Notes: generated by a model not told the origin, from the letters alone. Numbered from the stretch's first letter, positions 11,801 to 26,574 are shown. The stretch: DNA of 64,000 nucleotides from Cyanoderma ruficeps (GCA_008694505.1 VZDJ01007755.1:12729100-12793099), one strand, 5' to 3'. Program-made: numbers and translations.

Positions 11801-13017
11801 AAGGAAACTTTTTCTTTAAGGAGGGGGAGGAAGAAGGCATTTGTGCACAAATCTCTTCTTGTCCAGCTTTCCTGTTGCATCTTTCAATGTCTCCGTTTAG
11901 AGCATAGTGGGTTCAAGGAACTCTTGGCTCCAATTTGTGTCATTTGTTCCATGCTCCAGGCTATAGTCCTGCACTTTTGGGCTTCCAGGAGGTGTTGCAA
12001 GGTTATCTGCAAGGTCGATGTCAGGTAAAACTCCCAGCACAGTCCAGCAGTGGCAGAATGGAGCAGTGCAAGGAGCTGCTCCTCTTATCCTTTCTTGTCT
12101 TCACATAGGGTAGTCCTTCCTTTCAACCCTTCCATCACTTGTGCTGTCTCCTTCCAGCACCTGTGCGAACTCTGCTTCTCCATCCCTCCATACCCTCATC
12201 TTTTTGCTCTGTCCTCTTCTTTTTCCCTCAGTGTGGAGGAAGTCGGGGTGTTTCTTGGACCAGAGAGCAGTGTGGTGTTTTGCTGTGTGTGTTCCAGGGG
12301 GGATAGCTGTGCATGTGCTACCAGAAGTGAGAAAGCAAGCAGCTAAAGTTATTTCAGGCATTTCTAGAAACTTCAGTGTTTCTGGTCACTGGAAGCAGAA
12401 GCTGGAATTGCAGCTCATTGCTGTTATAAGGAGCTGCAATTCCTTCTCCACTGCAGGGGTGTGGCTGATATCAGCACAGAAAATGTGGGATCTCCCCCTG
12501 TGGAGTCCTACACTTTGCTGCTGACATGATGTTTTATTTCATTTCAGTGAAGGGAGTTTTGTTGGCAGGACTCAAATGTGAATTGATAGGCTTTGCACGT
12601 GATGCTTCCTTTTCTTAGCCCACACTGGTTGCTGGCATGACCTAGAGGATGAGAGGGGGTATGGTGTGTATTTGTAAGAATAATAGTAATCCTTGCCCAT
12701 TTGTGATATGATGTAATGAACCAAAAGGAGAATCATAGGTGTGTACCCTTGCTGAAAGACTGGCTTCCAAAACATTTAATTATTTCTGCTTCTTTCTTAA
12801 CAGTTTTTGTTTAGGCTTCTCTTCAAAGGACAAACTGCCCTGTTTCCTCTTTGAAGGGGCCACAGGTACATGCATAGAGTTAAATCTGAGCTCTTACCCA
12901 AGTTGCACTTATGTAATTTCATTATGGTCAGACTTTTTTATTTCCTGTCCTAATTTCTGAATGTAAAGCCGGAAAATATAAAAAGCATCGGCACATGTGT
13001 GACTCAGAGAGGGGAGA

Positions 13018-13578
13018 TGTGGTGGTCGCAGTGTCTCGGGAGTCTCGTCCCGCTTTGCCAGGCCGGCTCTGACACCGGCCACAGTGTGAGGCACGGTCCA
13101 GTGTCCGGGGATACCTTCTCGATCCTGTGGGCCCTCACAGCGGCAGCGTGAGCAATGGCGAGGAACGATGGAAGGACTCTGGAGGGTGGACAACAGCTGG
13201 GGTTTATTGATGTCCATGCAGTACCACCTCACCACCGGAGAGTCTGCCCAAGAGAGCGCAGATCATCTCTGTGCAGCACCTTAAATGCAGGGGAGGAGCA
13301 AGGGGAAGGGTACAGAGTGGGATCAATCAGAACAAATCTTAGGGTGGCTCTGTACATAAAAGACAGACAGTGGAACAAATCAAAGAGCCAAGGGAGGGAA
13401 CCACAGGAATCCTGCCCAATCACTCGACGCCCTCGCTGGAACTTTCTAGACAAAGGGAGAGGCCCCCAAGTGACTGGCAGGACTCAGGGGTTCCTTAACT
13501 GGTGGTTGACTGATTAACAGCAACCAGGGTAAATCACGAAGGGGTTAAATATGGGGGTACAAGGAACAAACCATTACA
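13018..13578 (-). mobile_element. Probable solo LTR of an endogenous retrovirus
   Basis: This is a GC-richer block with sharp edges in AT-rich intron. Read on the minus strand it has an LTR-like order: a TG start (TGTAATGG at 13578), CCAAT-type elements (13416-13420 and near 13325), a TATA-like TTTAAG (13280-13285), and about 75 bases later the polyadenylation signal AATAAA (13203-13208). A GC-rich U5-like end follows. No gag, pol or env coding sequence flanks it, so a full provirus is not present. I could not identify a target-site duplication or assign a family, and the borders are approximate. It lies antisense to GAREM1. A non-LTR origin remains possible. Confidence 0.6.
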
Positions 13579-16500
13579 ACTTATATAAAGCAGCATGAAA
13601 TAAATACATATATAGAACTGACAAAACCAAAAACATACCACTACAGTGAAAGGGCTCAAAATACAAAATGTAGTGGCACACACATGTGTTGCTGCAGCTC
13701 CTGGACCCAGGATGTGGCCAGAGACCAGCAGCAAAGCTGTAACAGCACTGCAGCAAAGTGTAGGGCAGGCTGGAGGAGGAGATTTTTCTGTTGCATGTCT
13801 TATGGGTTGCAATGTCAAATATCATTTGGATTCCTGTCAATACATACCAAAGTATATTAAGACCAAATTGCCTGCAGGCAAAGATAAATGTGTCCTCAAG
13901 AGGAGAGTGAGGCATGATGGGCTTTTCTTCTTCACTCTGTGTTCTGCATGCTGCTTACCAAAAGCAAAAGCTTTCCTTTCCACAGGAGGGTGGGTTGTTT
14001 TTTTGGTTTTGGGGGGTTTTTTTGTGTGTGTGCCTTCTTAAGGTGATAGAAACATTATCAAAGAGCTGTTGAGAGCTGTTATTCACTTGTCCCTTACTTT
14101 TTATATTAAAAGCAAATCCATTCTTTTTGTACTTTAAGGTTTAAGGATAGATTTCTCTGAAACAATGGAAATAAATTGCATTCAGGATTAAGACTGTTCT
14201 TGATCAGAAAAGATGTAGGGGCTGCTTTAAATGTGTTCTGTTAGTATTCCCGTATTACTCAGATACTGTTCCAGGATGTAAGCAGACCAAAGAGGTGCCT
14301 AATTAGAGTTGAACATCCATACTTCTGTCCCTGTATGCAGTCAGCCCACGTTTGAAGAGGCATTACCTGCCTATTAGTGATACTTGAATTTTTCCAAGTT
14401 GAGCAGAAGGGGTAGGGTGGATGTAGCTAAAATGCAGAGGCAATGGCAGCTCCAACAATCGGGTGCCATGTATGCACAATCTGTTAGGGCCTGCTCAGAC
14501 TTTGAGAGCACAGGGAGGTGGGCCAGGCCACTGGGCAGGCAGCCAGGTGGCAACTCCACTTCAGAGCAGAGCTGAACTTTTGTTCACTTCCAGCTGTTTT
14601 TATTTCATCCTTAACTCAGGCTGCAAGAAAGACGAGAGACAAATTAAATTGTAATGATGAGTTCTCTGAAAGCCAAAGAAAACTATGCTTGAGCAGCTCC
14701 TGCATTTGGGCTACTTTATTTTTAATTGGGAGCTTATCCAAGATGCCCTAAGTTCAAGCAGGGATCACTGCTGTGCAACACAAAGTGCCATAGTGTCCCT
14801 TTAGGACTTGGGATATATAATGAGAGGATAGAGTATGTTTACTTGGATGCTATTTTAAAATATCATCTAATTATAAATAACTGTCAATGAGAGCTCCCCA
14901 GCTCTCATGCTGTGCCCAGGAAAACTCTGAATGAATAGACTGTTTTTCTGTCTGCCAGGGCAATCTGGAATCAAATTCTAGCTCTTCAATCCGTGAGGTT
15001 GCTAGGGTTAAAATTGTCTTCATTGGCATCCCAACTCTGGGGAGCTTTACCCAGCCTTCTCTGACCACACTGCCCGAGACTTGGGCAGCATCAAAGGTGT
15101 GCAGCTGCCTCTGGCTTGATCAGCTGAAACAACCACTCTGTATCTGTGCTTGGACATAAATAGGAAGTCAGTAGCAAACAGTGTGTTAAGGGCAGTGCTA
15201 AATGCTGACCTCCCACCTCTTGAGTATTAAGCTTCTCCAGCTGGGCACCTGATGCTAACCAGGCACTTGGAAGGGTGTCCTCCACTGGACCTCACGGTAT
15301 TTATAGACACATCTGAGCAGGAGCTCTCTAGAATGAGGAATGCCTGCCTGTAGTGAAAGAGAACCTCGGTTCTCTTAATGAAGTATTTAAAGGAGCTGAT
15401 TTGTATGGCAGCAAACTGCTCAGAGGTTTCATTACTGCTGTGTTTTCCCTTTTGTCAGGTAGTGCTGTTGTTGTCTTTACCTATAAGACTGCTTTTGAAA
15501 GCTACTCTTTGCATTCTTCATTTCCAGGCCTAGTGCCTTGATTGCAAAGGGCAGATAAATATTTTAACATTTTTACCCCCTCGACTTTGGCCATGAGTAT
15601 TCAAAATGGAAAATTAACTACATATGGGATCAACACAATTCCTTTCTCTTGCTCCCTATGGTAACAATAAACTAGGCTGGAACCTCTCCTGCATGCAGTG
15701 AAAAGTTGCTTAGCCTTCTCCTCAATATTTCTAACCTGTGAGCATTTTAAATGCAGTTAAACTTGGCATTCCTTGCTATTATTCTTAGCACTTAAGATTC
15801 GTGGTCTTAGGTGACTTCAAAAACAGAGAGCTTTTTTCTGTAAGAATCTCATTTTTTTAAGGAATTGAGTGGTTGTAAGAATTTTTTTCCTTCTTTTTTT
15901 TTCCATGACAAATAGTTGCCACTAATAGTTGGCATATATTCAACACTTGCAGAGTATCAGAATAGTTTAAAGAATTGCTGATATTTTTCTAGGCTGTTGT
16001 AAGTAACTATGGTGCTTGACTGTTTTGTTTAATCAATCATAGAACTAAATCTGTCATGAGGATACAGCAAATCTGCAGTTACATCTGATGATGCTCAGTA
16101 TTAATAAGAAGAGTAATTATGGTAGCAACAGAGAGTTACTCTGTTTTGGAATGCGAATGTTAAGATGTTGTTGTACTGAGTGGTTTTTTCCCCCTGTGTG
16201 GGAGTGAAGAGCAGTCTGTGTTGAAAGATGTGTTTTGGCTTGTTTGGCTTGGATTCATAAAAAGTAAGGTTTCTCATTCTGGGATGTTAGTTCTGAAGGC
16301 TTGAAATAAACACAAACAAAGCTCAATGAAATCTGTGTTGTTACTACTCTTTCTTTTTTTTTCCTCACTAGTTTTCTGATGAACACGAAAAAAGCAAGAT
16401 GCCAAGGTTCAAACTGTGAGAATGCTGAAGTCAGCAGAGGATTTACCATCAGCGGCAGTGGCACCAAAATTCCACTTGCTGCTTATTTAAAATATTTGTT

Positions 16501-19500
16501 CTTCTCTTCCCTGCAGTAGGTCAAACGGGTTTTTTTGAGGACTCACTGAGATGCTGTCTCTGTATATTTGCAGCTAGGAGAAAGCTTGCCTTGGAACAAA
16601 CTGGATTTTTCAGTGGATTAATCTGTCCCATAGCTTTGTAATGAGATTATGGTTTATGCTGATTTGTTGCAACAGTACTGGTATATCCAGTCATTCCAAT
16701 AGCAAAATGCTAATCCTAGAGAAATAAATCTGTCTTCTTGCTGGCAGGCATAAAAAGAATAGGTGGTTGGGAGTCTCTGCTCTCTTGTTAGGTATTAGTG
16801 GATGATAGCTTAAGTTCAGCATCAGTTGGATTGAAACAATTTGATTTTATCAGGCTTTTGCAGAGGGATTGGAAATTGCAGAAATAAAGCCTTATCTCCT
16901 TTCTCTTGATTGTGAAATATTTAATGGTTGCCCAGAGCAAAGTCTGATCACAGTACTGTGAGGCTGAAGGATTACATCAACGCACAAAGTACCCCAGGTA
17001 GTAATATAAGGCACGCTGAGGGTGATGCTGCCCTTGCTCCTTCCTTGCTGAGCAGGTAGGGTCAGTGAAGCCAACTGGATTCTCTGTTCAGACAGCTGAA
17101 AATTGTTGCGGTGCAACTGCAACAGCAGTTGAGTTTCATCCAAGGTATACAGTGGCAAGAGGCTTAATCTGGGAAAAACTATTTCTTGGGTAGGTACATC
17201 TTGCCCAGCTCTCCCTGAAGCTGCAGGAAGATTCAGTGTCCCACCCTCCACCACCCAAGGTGGATACTGGTGTAATTGCTGGTGACAGACCTTGCTGCAG
17301 ATGGGCAGTACCCTGGGCTGGATGAGGTTGGATGAGTTTCCTGCATTGTCTCAGCAGCAAATTAACAAAGAGATGACGTGAAACTGTTGTTGAGTTTGTG
17401 ACGCACAACCTGAGCTGTCTTTGATGCCTAGCTGTCAAATAAAAATATTTTTAAAACCTTTTTTTTTTAACCTCTTTTGTAATTAAAAACCAACTCTGAA
17501 CACCAGTAGGTTTAAACTTAATCTGACAGGCAGCACACAAGAATTTCAACTAATTTTGCCTGAACTTCCACGCTTACAACTTTTCCCCACTTCTTGTTTT
17601 CAGCAAAAGAAGGAAGAATATAAGTCATCTTAAAATCCAAATAAGTATGAATCCTTATGCTACCAAAGGAAACTTTTCAAAGACATGAAGTCTGTGTTGC
17701 TGATGAAAAGTCAAGTCAGTGTTAAGTTGCAGTTTGAATCATGACAAAAATGCTCGTTGATCCCGGTAATGGGAAGCAGCACAAATGGATGTGCTGCAGG
17801 AGTGGAAGCGTTAAACTGAATGGGAAGCACATATTGAAAACTACTTGGAAATTTGTTTGAGAAGGAAGAAGGGAAACTGAAAAGTGAGGCTGATTATCAA
17901 TAGCCCTAGATATAACTGAAATTTTTTTCTAGATCCTTGTGTTGCAAGCTCCAAAGATTGTGTAGCTGGATACAAAGCCTTCTGCTTTCATCTTTTTCCA
18001 CTGTGCTCAGATGTGGAAAGTCAGTTGAGACCACTGTCAGGCTTTCCTAATGAATCTGCCCACTTTAAATTAAAAATTTAGTACACTACATTATATGGCC
18101 CTGAGATGTTTAAATTTTAATGTGGTTTGTTTTGGTTGGGTTGTTGGGTTTTTTTAATCTTACTCCTAGAAACTACAATATTTGCTACTAGAAATTACAA
18201 TATTTACCCTTTTAACTTGCTGGCAGTCTGTATTTAGACTTTGCATGATACACTCCCACGCAAGTTGTTACGCTTTCTTTTAAACAAGGAAGTTTCTCTG
18301 ATCAGCTTGATTTTAATTTTTTAATCAACCTTTTTTGTGTCTGTATGGAATCAGAAAGTCAGACCGATAACATCAAGTGGCTTTCAGAGAAGGTTTTTCT
18401 TCAGTAGTAGTAGTGTTTTCTACAAATGCATGCTCTTTCTGCTTCTCTGCCATTAGGCATTTTATGCAAGAGTAGCTCTTTCGAGCATCTGTTCTGTCAT
18501 AGTGACATTAAAAAAAAGTTCAATTTTTGTAGGTCTAATGTTGCTACGAGTGGGCTTCATCATGTAGCAAAATATTTCTGGGGTTTTCTTCCCCTTCCTT
18601 CAATGAACATTAGTGATGTGATTTTTTTTCCCTACAAATTTCCTTTGCTACTTCAGACTGGAAAATTCAGATGGACCTAATGAACCTACCTTAGGAACTT
18701 TTTCTGCTGACCTAAATAGACCAGTGAAATAGAAGAAATGGCACTGACAGGCTGAACAGCTCAATGGAGATTGGACTCAGTAACAAAGGACGGTGCCAAA
18801 GCTTAAGCAAGCAAACCACCCTAATTTAATATTTATTAATCTTTGACATCCATTGAAGTGCGTCTCCATAGATAAAATACCCAGCAGATAGTCTCTAGTA
18901 TGATGCAGTGTGCAGAAAACAAAAGGTTTGACTTTCTCCCTCCGCCCTCCCTCAGAGTTCAGTTGGAGTTCTCACAGGGACAGGTGGTACAGCCTGCTAA
19001 ATAATAATAAAATTATTTGTCCTAATTTAAATATTCAGACTTAGTAAAAACTTTTTGTCTCTCCACCTAAAATGTAAGTCCCAAACTCATCATTATAAAA
19101 GAAGAAAGCTGTAAATATCAGTGAAATGATCTGTAGGAGGAGGCAGCTGTTGTGCCAGTGAAATGCTGTGGCAGTAATACAACCAAGTGCTGGAAGTGGT
19201 GAAGGATCATATGTTGACAGCGCTGGGCAAGTCAGATGGAAGCAGTCCCGTGCACTGTTGCAAGGAATTTGGAATTCTCTTTCAATAGCTTATTGCCCAT
19301 GCTAACACTCTGAGGGGGTTTTTGTGTATTTTTTTCAGAGAACTTGTATTCTTAATACCATGAAAGCAACATACTCAGTGCAGTGCTGCTTGATTGCTGG
19401 TAGTGCTTCTGTGTGTCCCTCAATCAAATGAGTACAAATTCAAATTAACAGTGAATGCTCTCTGTGATGCAACCTGGTACATCTTGTTTTGGCTTACTTG

Positions 19501-21689
19501 GTTTGTGTGGGACAAGAAGCTGCTGTCTGCTGGGGCTTTTTATGGATGTTGTGCCTTGTTTTTTGTTGTGTTGTATTTTAAGAGATCAGAAGCCCAAACA
19601 AACAACTGGCTAAACAAGAACCAAAGTGCAGAGGCCTCTTTGAAGATTATATAAAGGATTAGCCCACCAGTGAGAGAAAACAAAGACTCTCAGATAAGAA
19701 TGGCTCTTGAGTTATGATTGATCTTTCTTGTTTTAATTTTTTTAAAGACAAAAGAATGTTGTGGTACCCAGTCGTATTTTAATACCTGATGGTACTGCAA
19801 AGCATACCTTGGAAAGGCTTGCAGGTACCTACCTACCTGTGCTGCTCCCAGACCCTCTTTTCCAAGGAGACTGAAGTGTGTGTGATGCCTGCAGTTCACA
19901 GCTGCTCACATGTGCTGGGTGTTTCTGACCTGTGTGTGGTCTCCTCAGGTGTGCTGTCTCCTCAGTGCTCAGCCTGGGCTTCCCATTTTTAGATGGGGTC
20001 CCCCCCAAGCTTTTGTGCTGAGAGGAGGCCTTGGCTTCATCTTTTACCTTCTGTGGATCTCCCAATAAGATGAAAAGAAATTGAATTCATCTTAAAGTGT
20101 TACCTTGTGTGGGAGCTGTGTGACTAGCTGTGTCTGTAGAAACACGAATTTGCCTTTCCAAAAACAAGACAGCTTATATTAGTTTGCTAGTGCCAGGTTT
20201 TGTAGGTTCCTTCTTCTGCCATGAAAAAGCGGCACTGGCATTTATATTTGTGCTAGCAGTGTGACCTCCCTCTGACCCAAAACATCTCTTTGCACAGAGC
20301 CATGCTATTCTATAATACTGGTGGTTTTTTTAAAAACAAGAGATAGATTATAGCTTCATTTCATACTGTGTGGGGCTGTCCTTTTGTTTTCATGATGGGG
20401 TAGGGTGATGTTAGGGTTTATCTTAATGCATGGTTTGTTTGGTCTTCAGCTAGGGAAAGTCCAGGGAAGCTGCGTGCCCAGTGAAGCAGATAGTGTGTAA
20501 GTAGGGCTCCTCAGTGCAATGGGAGCATGATGAATAAGTAAGAACCTCACTTCTTTCTTTTTTCTGGCTTCTAATAGTTTTGCTTTCTCTTAGCTTTCAG
20601 TTATTGCCAGATAAACCTCCTTCCCTTGCAACACTAGCCACATGCTGACAGCTCTGCCTAATTGTTTCACAGCGTAGGTGCCCACCTGGCCAGCCAGCCA
20701 CCTCTTTTTCCAGTTAACACTTCATTCCTACTAAATGTTAGTGCAAACTCGAGGAGGAATAAGGTTGATGTTGTTCTTTTGTGTGGTCTGGTAGGTACCT
20801 GGCTGAGCACCCAGTCATGATTTTTAATATTGCTGAGATTTTTCTATGTAATGATATGTAATGTGATTATGGAACATTAGATGGAATAATTAAACTCACC
20901 ACCTACTTAACTGACCAAGACAGTCTGGGCGATGCACATAATTGTGTGGCATCTGTTACCTTGCATGCAGATGGTGTTCAGGCTTAATGAAAACACATGG
21001 CCCTAAGTCTTGCTGAGTTTTCCCTGGGGTTCTCACAGGCACCTTTTTCATCGGTTATTTCACAAAAGCCATCTGAAGTTTCTTGTGAGCTCCCGGTTCT
21101 TTTCCGTAAGCCTTTTCATTCCAGAAAGAGCAAATTCAGCTTGCTTGAACTGGTGTGCAAGGGAAAGCATTAAGCTCACTTTGCAGTCTTCTGTGATGAG
21201 TGAGATGAGTGGAATGTGTCTGTAACCATCTTCCTGGCAGGAGGAAATGGTATCTAGCTCATCTAGTGTGTGTAAATGGAATCTGTTGCGTTACTGAAAC
21301 CTTGCATGTGACGACTTCTCTTTCTCTGAATTACCTCGTTACCTACTATTTTAATGTCTCCAGATGCAAAGCTTGTGCTTTAAGGCAGTGATGCAAACTC
21401 TTAGCCACAATGACAAAGTGTGTGGCATTAAAAAGCCTTTATATTCCTGTACATTGCTGCCTATTTTTAGCAGTGTAGTTTCAGTGAGTAAGTGAGTCAT
21501 TTTGGCCTGAACATTTTGAAGTGACTTGAATGTTAGTTTTTCAATATTAGGAGGAGAACCTTAAAAGTTCTGGTTTTGGTTCTTTTCATTTGTTTAATGA
21601 ATTTTCTTTAGTGATTGGTGTTGAAAAGTCATTGTTGTCTTTGGCAAGCAAAGTACATGGGACCTGTGTGAATTTTCTTTTGTGGACTG

Positions 21690-21905
21690 TAGTGGGACAT
21701 TAGGAAAAGGCTCTTCTCTGAGAAGGTGGTCAGTCACTGGAACAGGCTTTCCATGGAAGTGGTCAGGGCACCAAACCTGTCTGAGTCCAAGGAGCATCTT
21801 GATGATATTTATCTATATGGTTCAATTTTAGGCAGTTCTGTGAGAAATGAGCATTTTGGCTTGATGATCCTTACGGGTCCCTTCCAACTTGTGATCTGGG
21901 AGGAA
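21690..21905 (+). mobile_element. CR1 LINE 3'-end fragment
   Basis: The block follows the CR1 3' terminal region in order: 'gacattaggaaaaggctcttc', 'gtcactggaacaggctttcc', 'gaagtggtcagggcacca', 'aaggagcat', then 'ttggcttgatgatccttacgggtcccttccaact'. It is diverged, truncated at the 5' end and non-coding. The 95-codon open frame through it is a by-product. Confidence 0.85.
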
Positions 21906-24307
21906 GCAAAGAGGACACAGGAGTGCTCAGACCCTTCAAAACTGAAGTGGTCTTCAGTTCTGTTCCCAAAGCTTTGGGGAATTCACAGACATTTTGGAAT
22001 TGTGAGATGCTAAACTAGATAAAAATGTGTTAGAAAGTAAGCAGTGGCAACAACTTGCAGAGAGGTCTCTTTTCAAAAGAAATGAGCTTCTTTCTGTGCT
22101 GCAGCATAGATATATATAAACTCAGTCCCTGGATGCAGTTGACCTCTGATTCCTCACTTGGTTCTTAAAAAGTGCGGGCGAAAACAGAATTTCATCTCTG
22201 AATTTGTAGATGGAGGTATCCTGTTTGTCCTTCATCAGTCTTGCTACAGTTGATAGCTGTTAATTTGAAATTGAAGTGTTTACAATGACAGAGTCAAGAT
22301 TCACCAAATGTGGATGATCCAGTTTTGGAACTGGAAAGAATGATTTAAGTAGTATTGGTATTTAATGTAGATGGTATTTAATAAGCATGGGACTCTTGAT
22401 TAAGCAATTACCTCTATTTTTTTTTTTAATGACTGTATCAACATGCGAATGATTTTCCTTTCCTGATCAGTGTTTCCCCTGCAACTGTCCTTCAACAAGG
22501 GTGGTATGGGCAGTATTAGAGGGTTTTAGGAATTGTACAGAAATGGGTCATGCAATTAAAAAATGATAGTGAATCTTATTAGCAGTGAATACCTGAAGAC
22601 CTATAGCAGTGCTGCTTTGGTAGTGATGCATGAAGTACTCAAATACTTACTGTGGTCAGAGTGCTTGTGTTGGAACATACTGGCTAAGTTTTCAGTTCAG
22701 AGGTGTGAGGCTTTTAATCTCAGGCAAGGGTGGGTGTTGACACTTGATTTAGGGTTTAGGAGCTGCTAGCAAATCATGGGTTAGTCTCAGGCATTACTGT
22801 GAATAAACTTGACTCATATTTTGGAAGGAGGTAGGCAACTTGGGGAAAGTTGGGGAATTGCATGTGGTAGTTCATTGCTTCTCTTGACTTTTATTTGGGG
22901 GGTGTAGAAGACCAGCACAAGTATTTGCCTGTAAATTCTTTGTAGTGGTTTAATTATATTGCAGGCATGTGGGGTGGGGAGGAGAGGGTGAAAAGATAGA
23001 GCAGCTAATTCATACTGGATCATAAGAGACAAAACTGTTACTAAAGATGAGTGGCCTGTGCTCTCTGTTTTCTCATGGCATCTTATTTTTATGTAAGCAG
23101 CAGTGTAGGAGGAGTGTGTTGAATAGGTGAGAACCGAGTTGCGTAGCCACTGAATGGTGAGGGCTGCCGAGTTCTCTCCCACACAGCTAAAATGTGATTA
23201 ATAGAAGGCTTGCATAACTTAAGCCACTGCAGAGGGGGGAAATCAGGTTGAATGTGTGTGGCTGTTTTGCAAGGTATGGTTGGCTGAGAAAAGGGTAAAG
23301 GGCTAAACTGAGCTGGGTTGGGCTGGGACAGGAGTTGTGTAGCAAGGGTCAGAGGTGTCTCCAACCTGGAAGGTCCTCCCCTCCAGAAAGAAACCACTTT
23401 AAAATTGGTGAGCAGGTCTTATGGGGGAGACAGAGTAGAAGAAGAGGGAAGAAAGAAGTGAATTGCTTTGTTGTCCTCAAAGCATCATTTTCCTTGCATA
23501 GCTTGGAGACCATGATTAGCCAGGTGTTTTTGAGAGTCCTTTAATCTCTTGGTGACAAGGAGAAAACCTATAAAGCAAACCCCAGGAATCTGTCTCACCT
23601 ATGGTTGGGAAAGATCAGGGCTTGGTAAGGACAGACCTGCCCTTTGTTAAGGAGCCAAGGGGAGTGTCAACTCCCTGTCACATCTGCTTCACCTTGTCTC
23701 CTCCAGTCTCCTGTGGCAAAGCGCAAAATTCATTTCGGATGTAATCGGTTGCAGCAAATAACTGGTGTGATGTGAATTGTGGTTTCCAAGGTTCTGTATA
23801 AAAAAATACAGCTACTTCCAGCTGCACACTCAATTATGTAGTCACTCTTGGGCCTGCCTTGCTAATCTCTTTTTACACTCACCTGTCCCACCCAGTTTTA
23901 GTGGAGCAACCACTTAAACAGATCGCAGCATGTGAGCCATGGCTGGAAGCACCTTTTCGTAATGGGTGTCTTTATTTTCCTGAGAATATCTTCCTCAGAT
24001 TCTTCGAGGGTGACCCATACTGTAATTATTTCCCTGCGATCCTGGATGTAGAGTCCAGCCTCCCTTTAGGTAATATTCTGAAATTATACCTACAAATTGT
24101 AAGGCAGAGAAAAAGCATACCAGAGATGCTTTGTGTTTTATTTCGAATTTGTTCACCACTGTCAGTGAAACCAGTAAAACAGTAGGTCTTCCCTTAAGTA
24201 TCACTGGTTAGATTTTGTTGTGGGACAGGATAATTACTTGTTGCCGTGGATTATAGGAAGCATGAGTGTAACTCTCAAAATTGAAACATGAGTTTCAAAT
24301 AACACCA

Positions 24308-24360
24308 TTTATTATTACTGTTGCTATTATTATTACTGTTATTGTTGTTATTATTATTGT
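24308..24360. repeat. ATT/GTT-type trinucleotide repeat
   Basis: An imperfect run of attatt, gttatt and gttgtt triplets within intron 1. It creates artificial open frames rich in Ile/Val on one strand and Asn on the other. Confidence 0.8.
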
Positions 24361-26574
24361 GCTTTTCCTCAAAATTGTAAAGCTTTGCAGTAAGCTGAAG
24401 GTAATTTTTATACATATTAGAGGTTGCCCTGTGAGCAGAGAACAGGAGATGCTCGAGGTCTGATAATCTGCCAAAACTTAGTAGATGCGTAATTCCTTCA
24501 GCAAATATACCTGAAGATATGGATAGGAAAAGAGTTCCCTGGTGCTGCATGGTAATTTTTTCCACTTTTTCCAAGGCTTTACGAGATCCCTTATCCTAGC
24601 GTGCCGTGGGTGGAGGGGTGGTGCTTCCCAGGGATCAGGAACTGGTGTTAAGGAGCCTGCCTGTCTGGGCTGCCAAGGGATGTGGTCCAAGGAATGCCTG
24701 GAAGCCAATTCATGAAACAGCCTGTTTACCTGGAAGCTACTTCCTGTGCTGTGAAAAAGAAGGAAACCTAGAAATGTACTTTCATATGAGCAAGAATAAC
24801 TGGTACTAAGGAACTTGGTATACCTTCTGACTTTTTTAATTTTTAGGTTTTTTGTTTCTCCTCTATACCCCCATCAGCAGTTTACCCATGCTTATAAGTG
24901 AAAGACACAAGTGGGCAAAACAGGGATGTTTTTAAGGTTTAACAGGCCATGGAACAGCAGACCCAGGGAAGTCCATCTATTAGACTCTGCAGGTTGGACT
25001 GTGTCTCTCCCTTGTTTAGTCAGATCTGAGTTTCTGGAGGAAACAAGGAGAATCCTGTGGCCAAAGGGTGTCGGAGCAGGTGGTTGTAATGGTCCCTTCT
25101 GATTTAGAATCTTAACAATTCTCACACACACCAGTTGCTCTGTTTTAAATCGTGTAGGAGGGTGCTTTCTGATAGAATGGGAGCATGAAATCAGGCAGGA
25201 ATGGGGTGTGTAGAAGCTGTTGCCTACGGTAGAAGAGTGCCTGTTGCGGGCAAAAAAAAAAAACCTCAGTGGGAAGTAGCTCTCCACTGCAGGGATTGAA
25301 CAGAGGAAATGTCTGCTGCCCCAGGCTGAGGAAATTCTCATTCTTCTACTGACTTTTAGGAATATCAGGACAGTAAGGAAAAAGTTCAGTTTGTTGTAGT
25401 AGCTGAAGGGGATAGGTTTTGTCCAAACTTGATTCCAGGGCTAAACGATTTGTGTTATTTTTGGCTGTAACTGCATAGGGCTGGTGGGAGGGAAGGAAAA
25501 TGAAATTTAAAGTTTCATTATTCTTGGCCCATGTTTAGTGTCTACTGAGTGTTCCTGAAAGTCCAAGTGACTGCTTCAAAGACACCTGGAGAAAGGCTGG
25601 TTTTTTTGTGTGCTGAGCAGGACTGCAGGTGTGTGAGAGCAGTTCTGTGAGTTTCAGAACAGTTTCCTGCTCTGTGAAATTTTGTTCATATATCATATGG
25701 TGCTTGAGAGGTGTAGTTGGCACTTAAAGTGGTCTGTCTAATATGGCTCTTGCAATTGCTGGAAAACTTAGCAAAGCACTCTAGACCTGACCATGCAGTG
25801 TAGAACAGGAGAGGATACTCTGCAGAAATGCAAATTTGTTAGGGGCAAGGGGAGAAAGGAGAACTGGATCTTTGGCTGTGTTTGGGATGGGTTTGACAGA
25901 CACCAAAGTACAAGAGTACGAGAGAATGCCTTAGAAAGGTGAGCTACATGTTGTCTGGGTAGGCTTCTCATTGAATTTCAGTCTGAGAGGGGACTTAGAT
26001 GTTTGTGAATTTTTTTTTTTAATATTTATTCCTTTATTCATTTCTCTTCCTTAAGTGATAGGATTAAGTTTATGAACATCTGGATGGCTAATTAAGCACC
26101 AGCTTGCAAAGGGATAGAATGAGAAAGATGAAATCTCTGTGTCTGAAAGTGTGATATCCAGTTACTGCTGTATGGTACTGTGATGCTTCTCTTTTAAAAT
26201 ATGAAGATGCATTGGGGTTTTTTTTTTCCTTTGTTTAAAAACTAAAGGACCTCTCAAGTATTTGTATCAAGTGAGATAGGCAGACCAAAATAGAAATATG
26301 AAAAGTGTGTTTATGCAGAAAGTTGAAAAAGGAGCCCCAGAGCCACTACTCAGTAATCTGGATTGCATCTCTGTGATATTGTATGCATGCACTGAGATAT
26401 TTTGCTTCATGTTTGTTTTCTGGAAGGTAAGGGACTTAAATTGCAAAAGTGAATACTGGATAGAGTTGAAATTTACTAAACTGAATTTTTAATTATCAAA
26501 AAGTCTGGAAAGAAATAAGCACCAACAAGAATAAAATGCTTGTTATGATGTTTTCCTAATTCATGACGCAGTAA

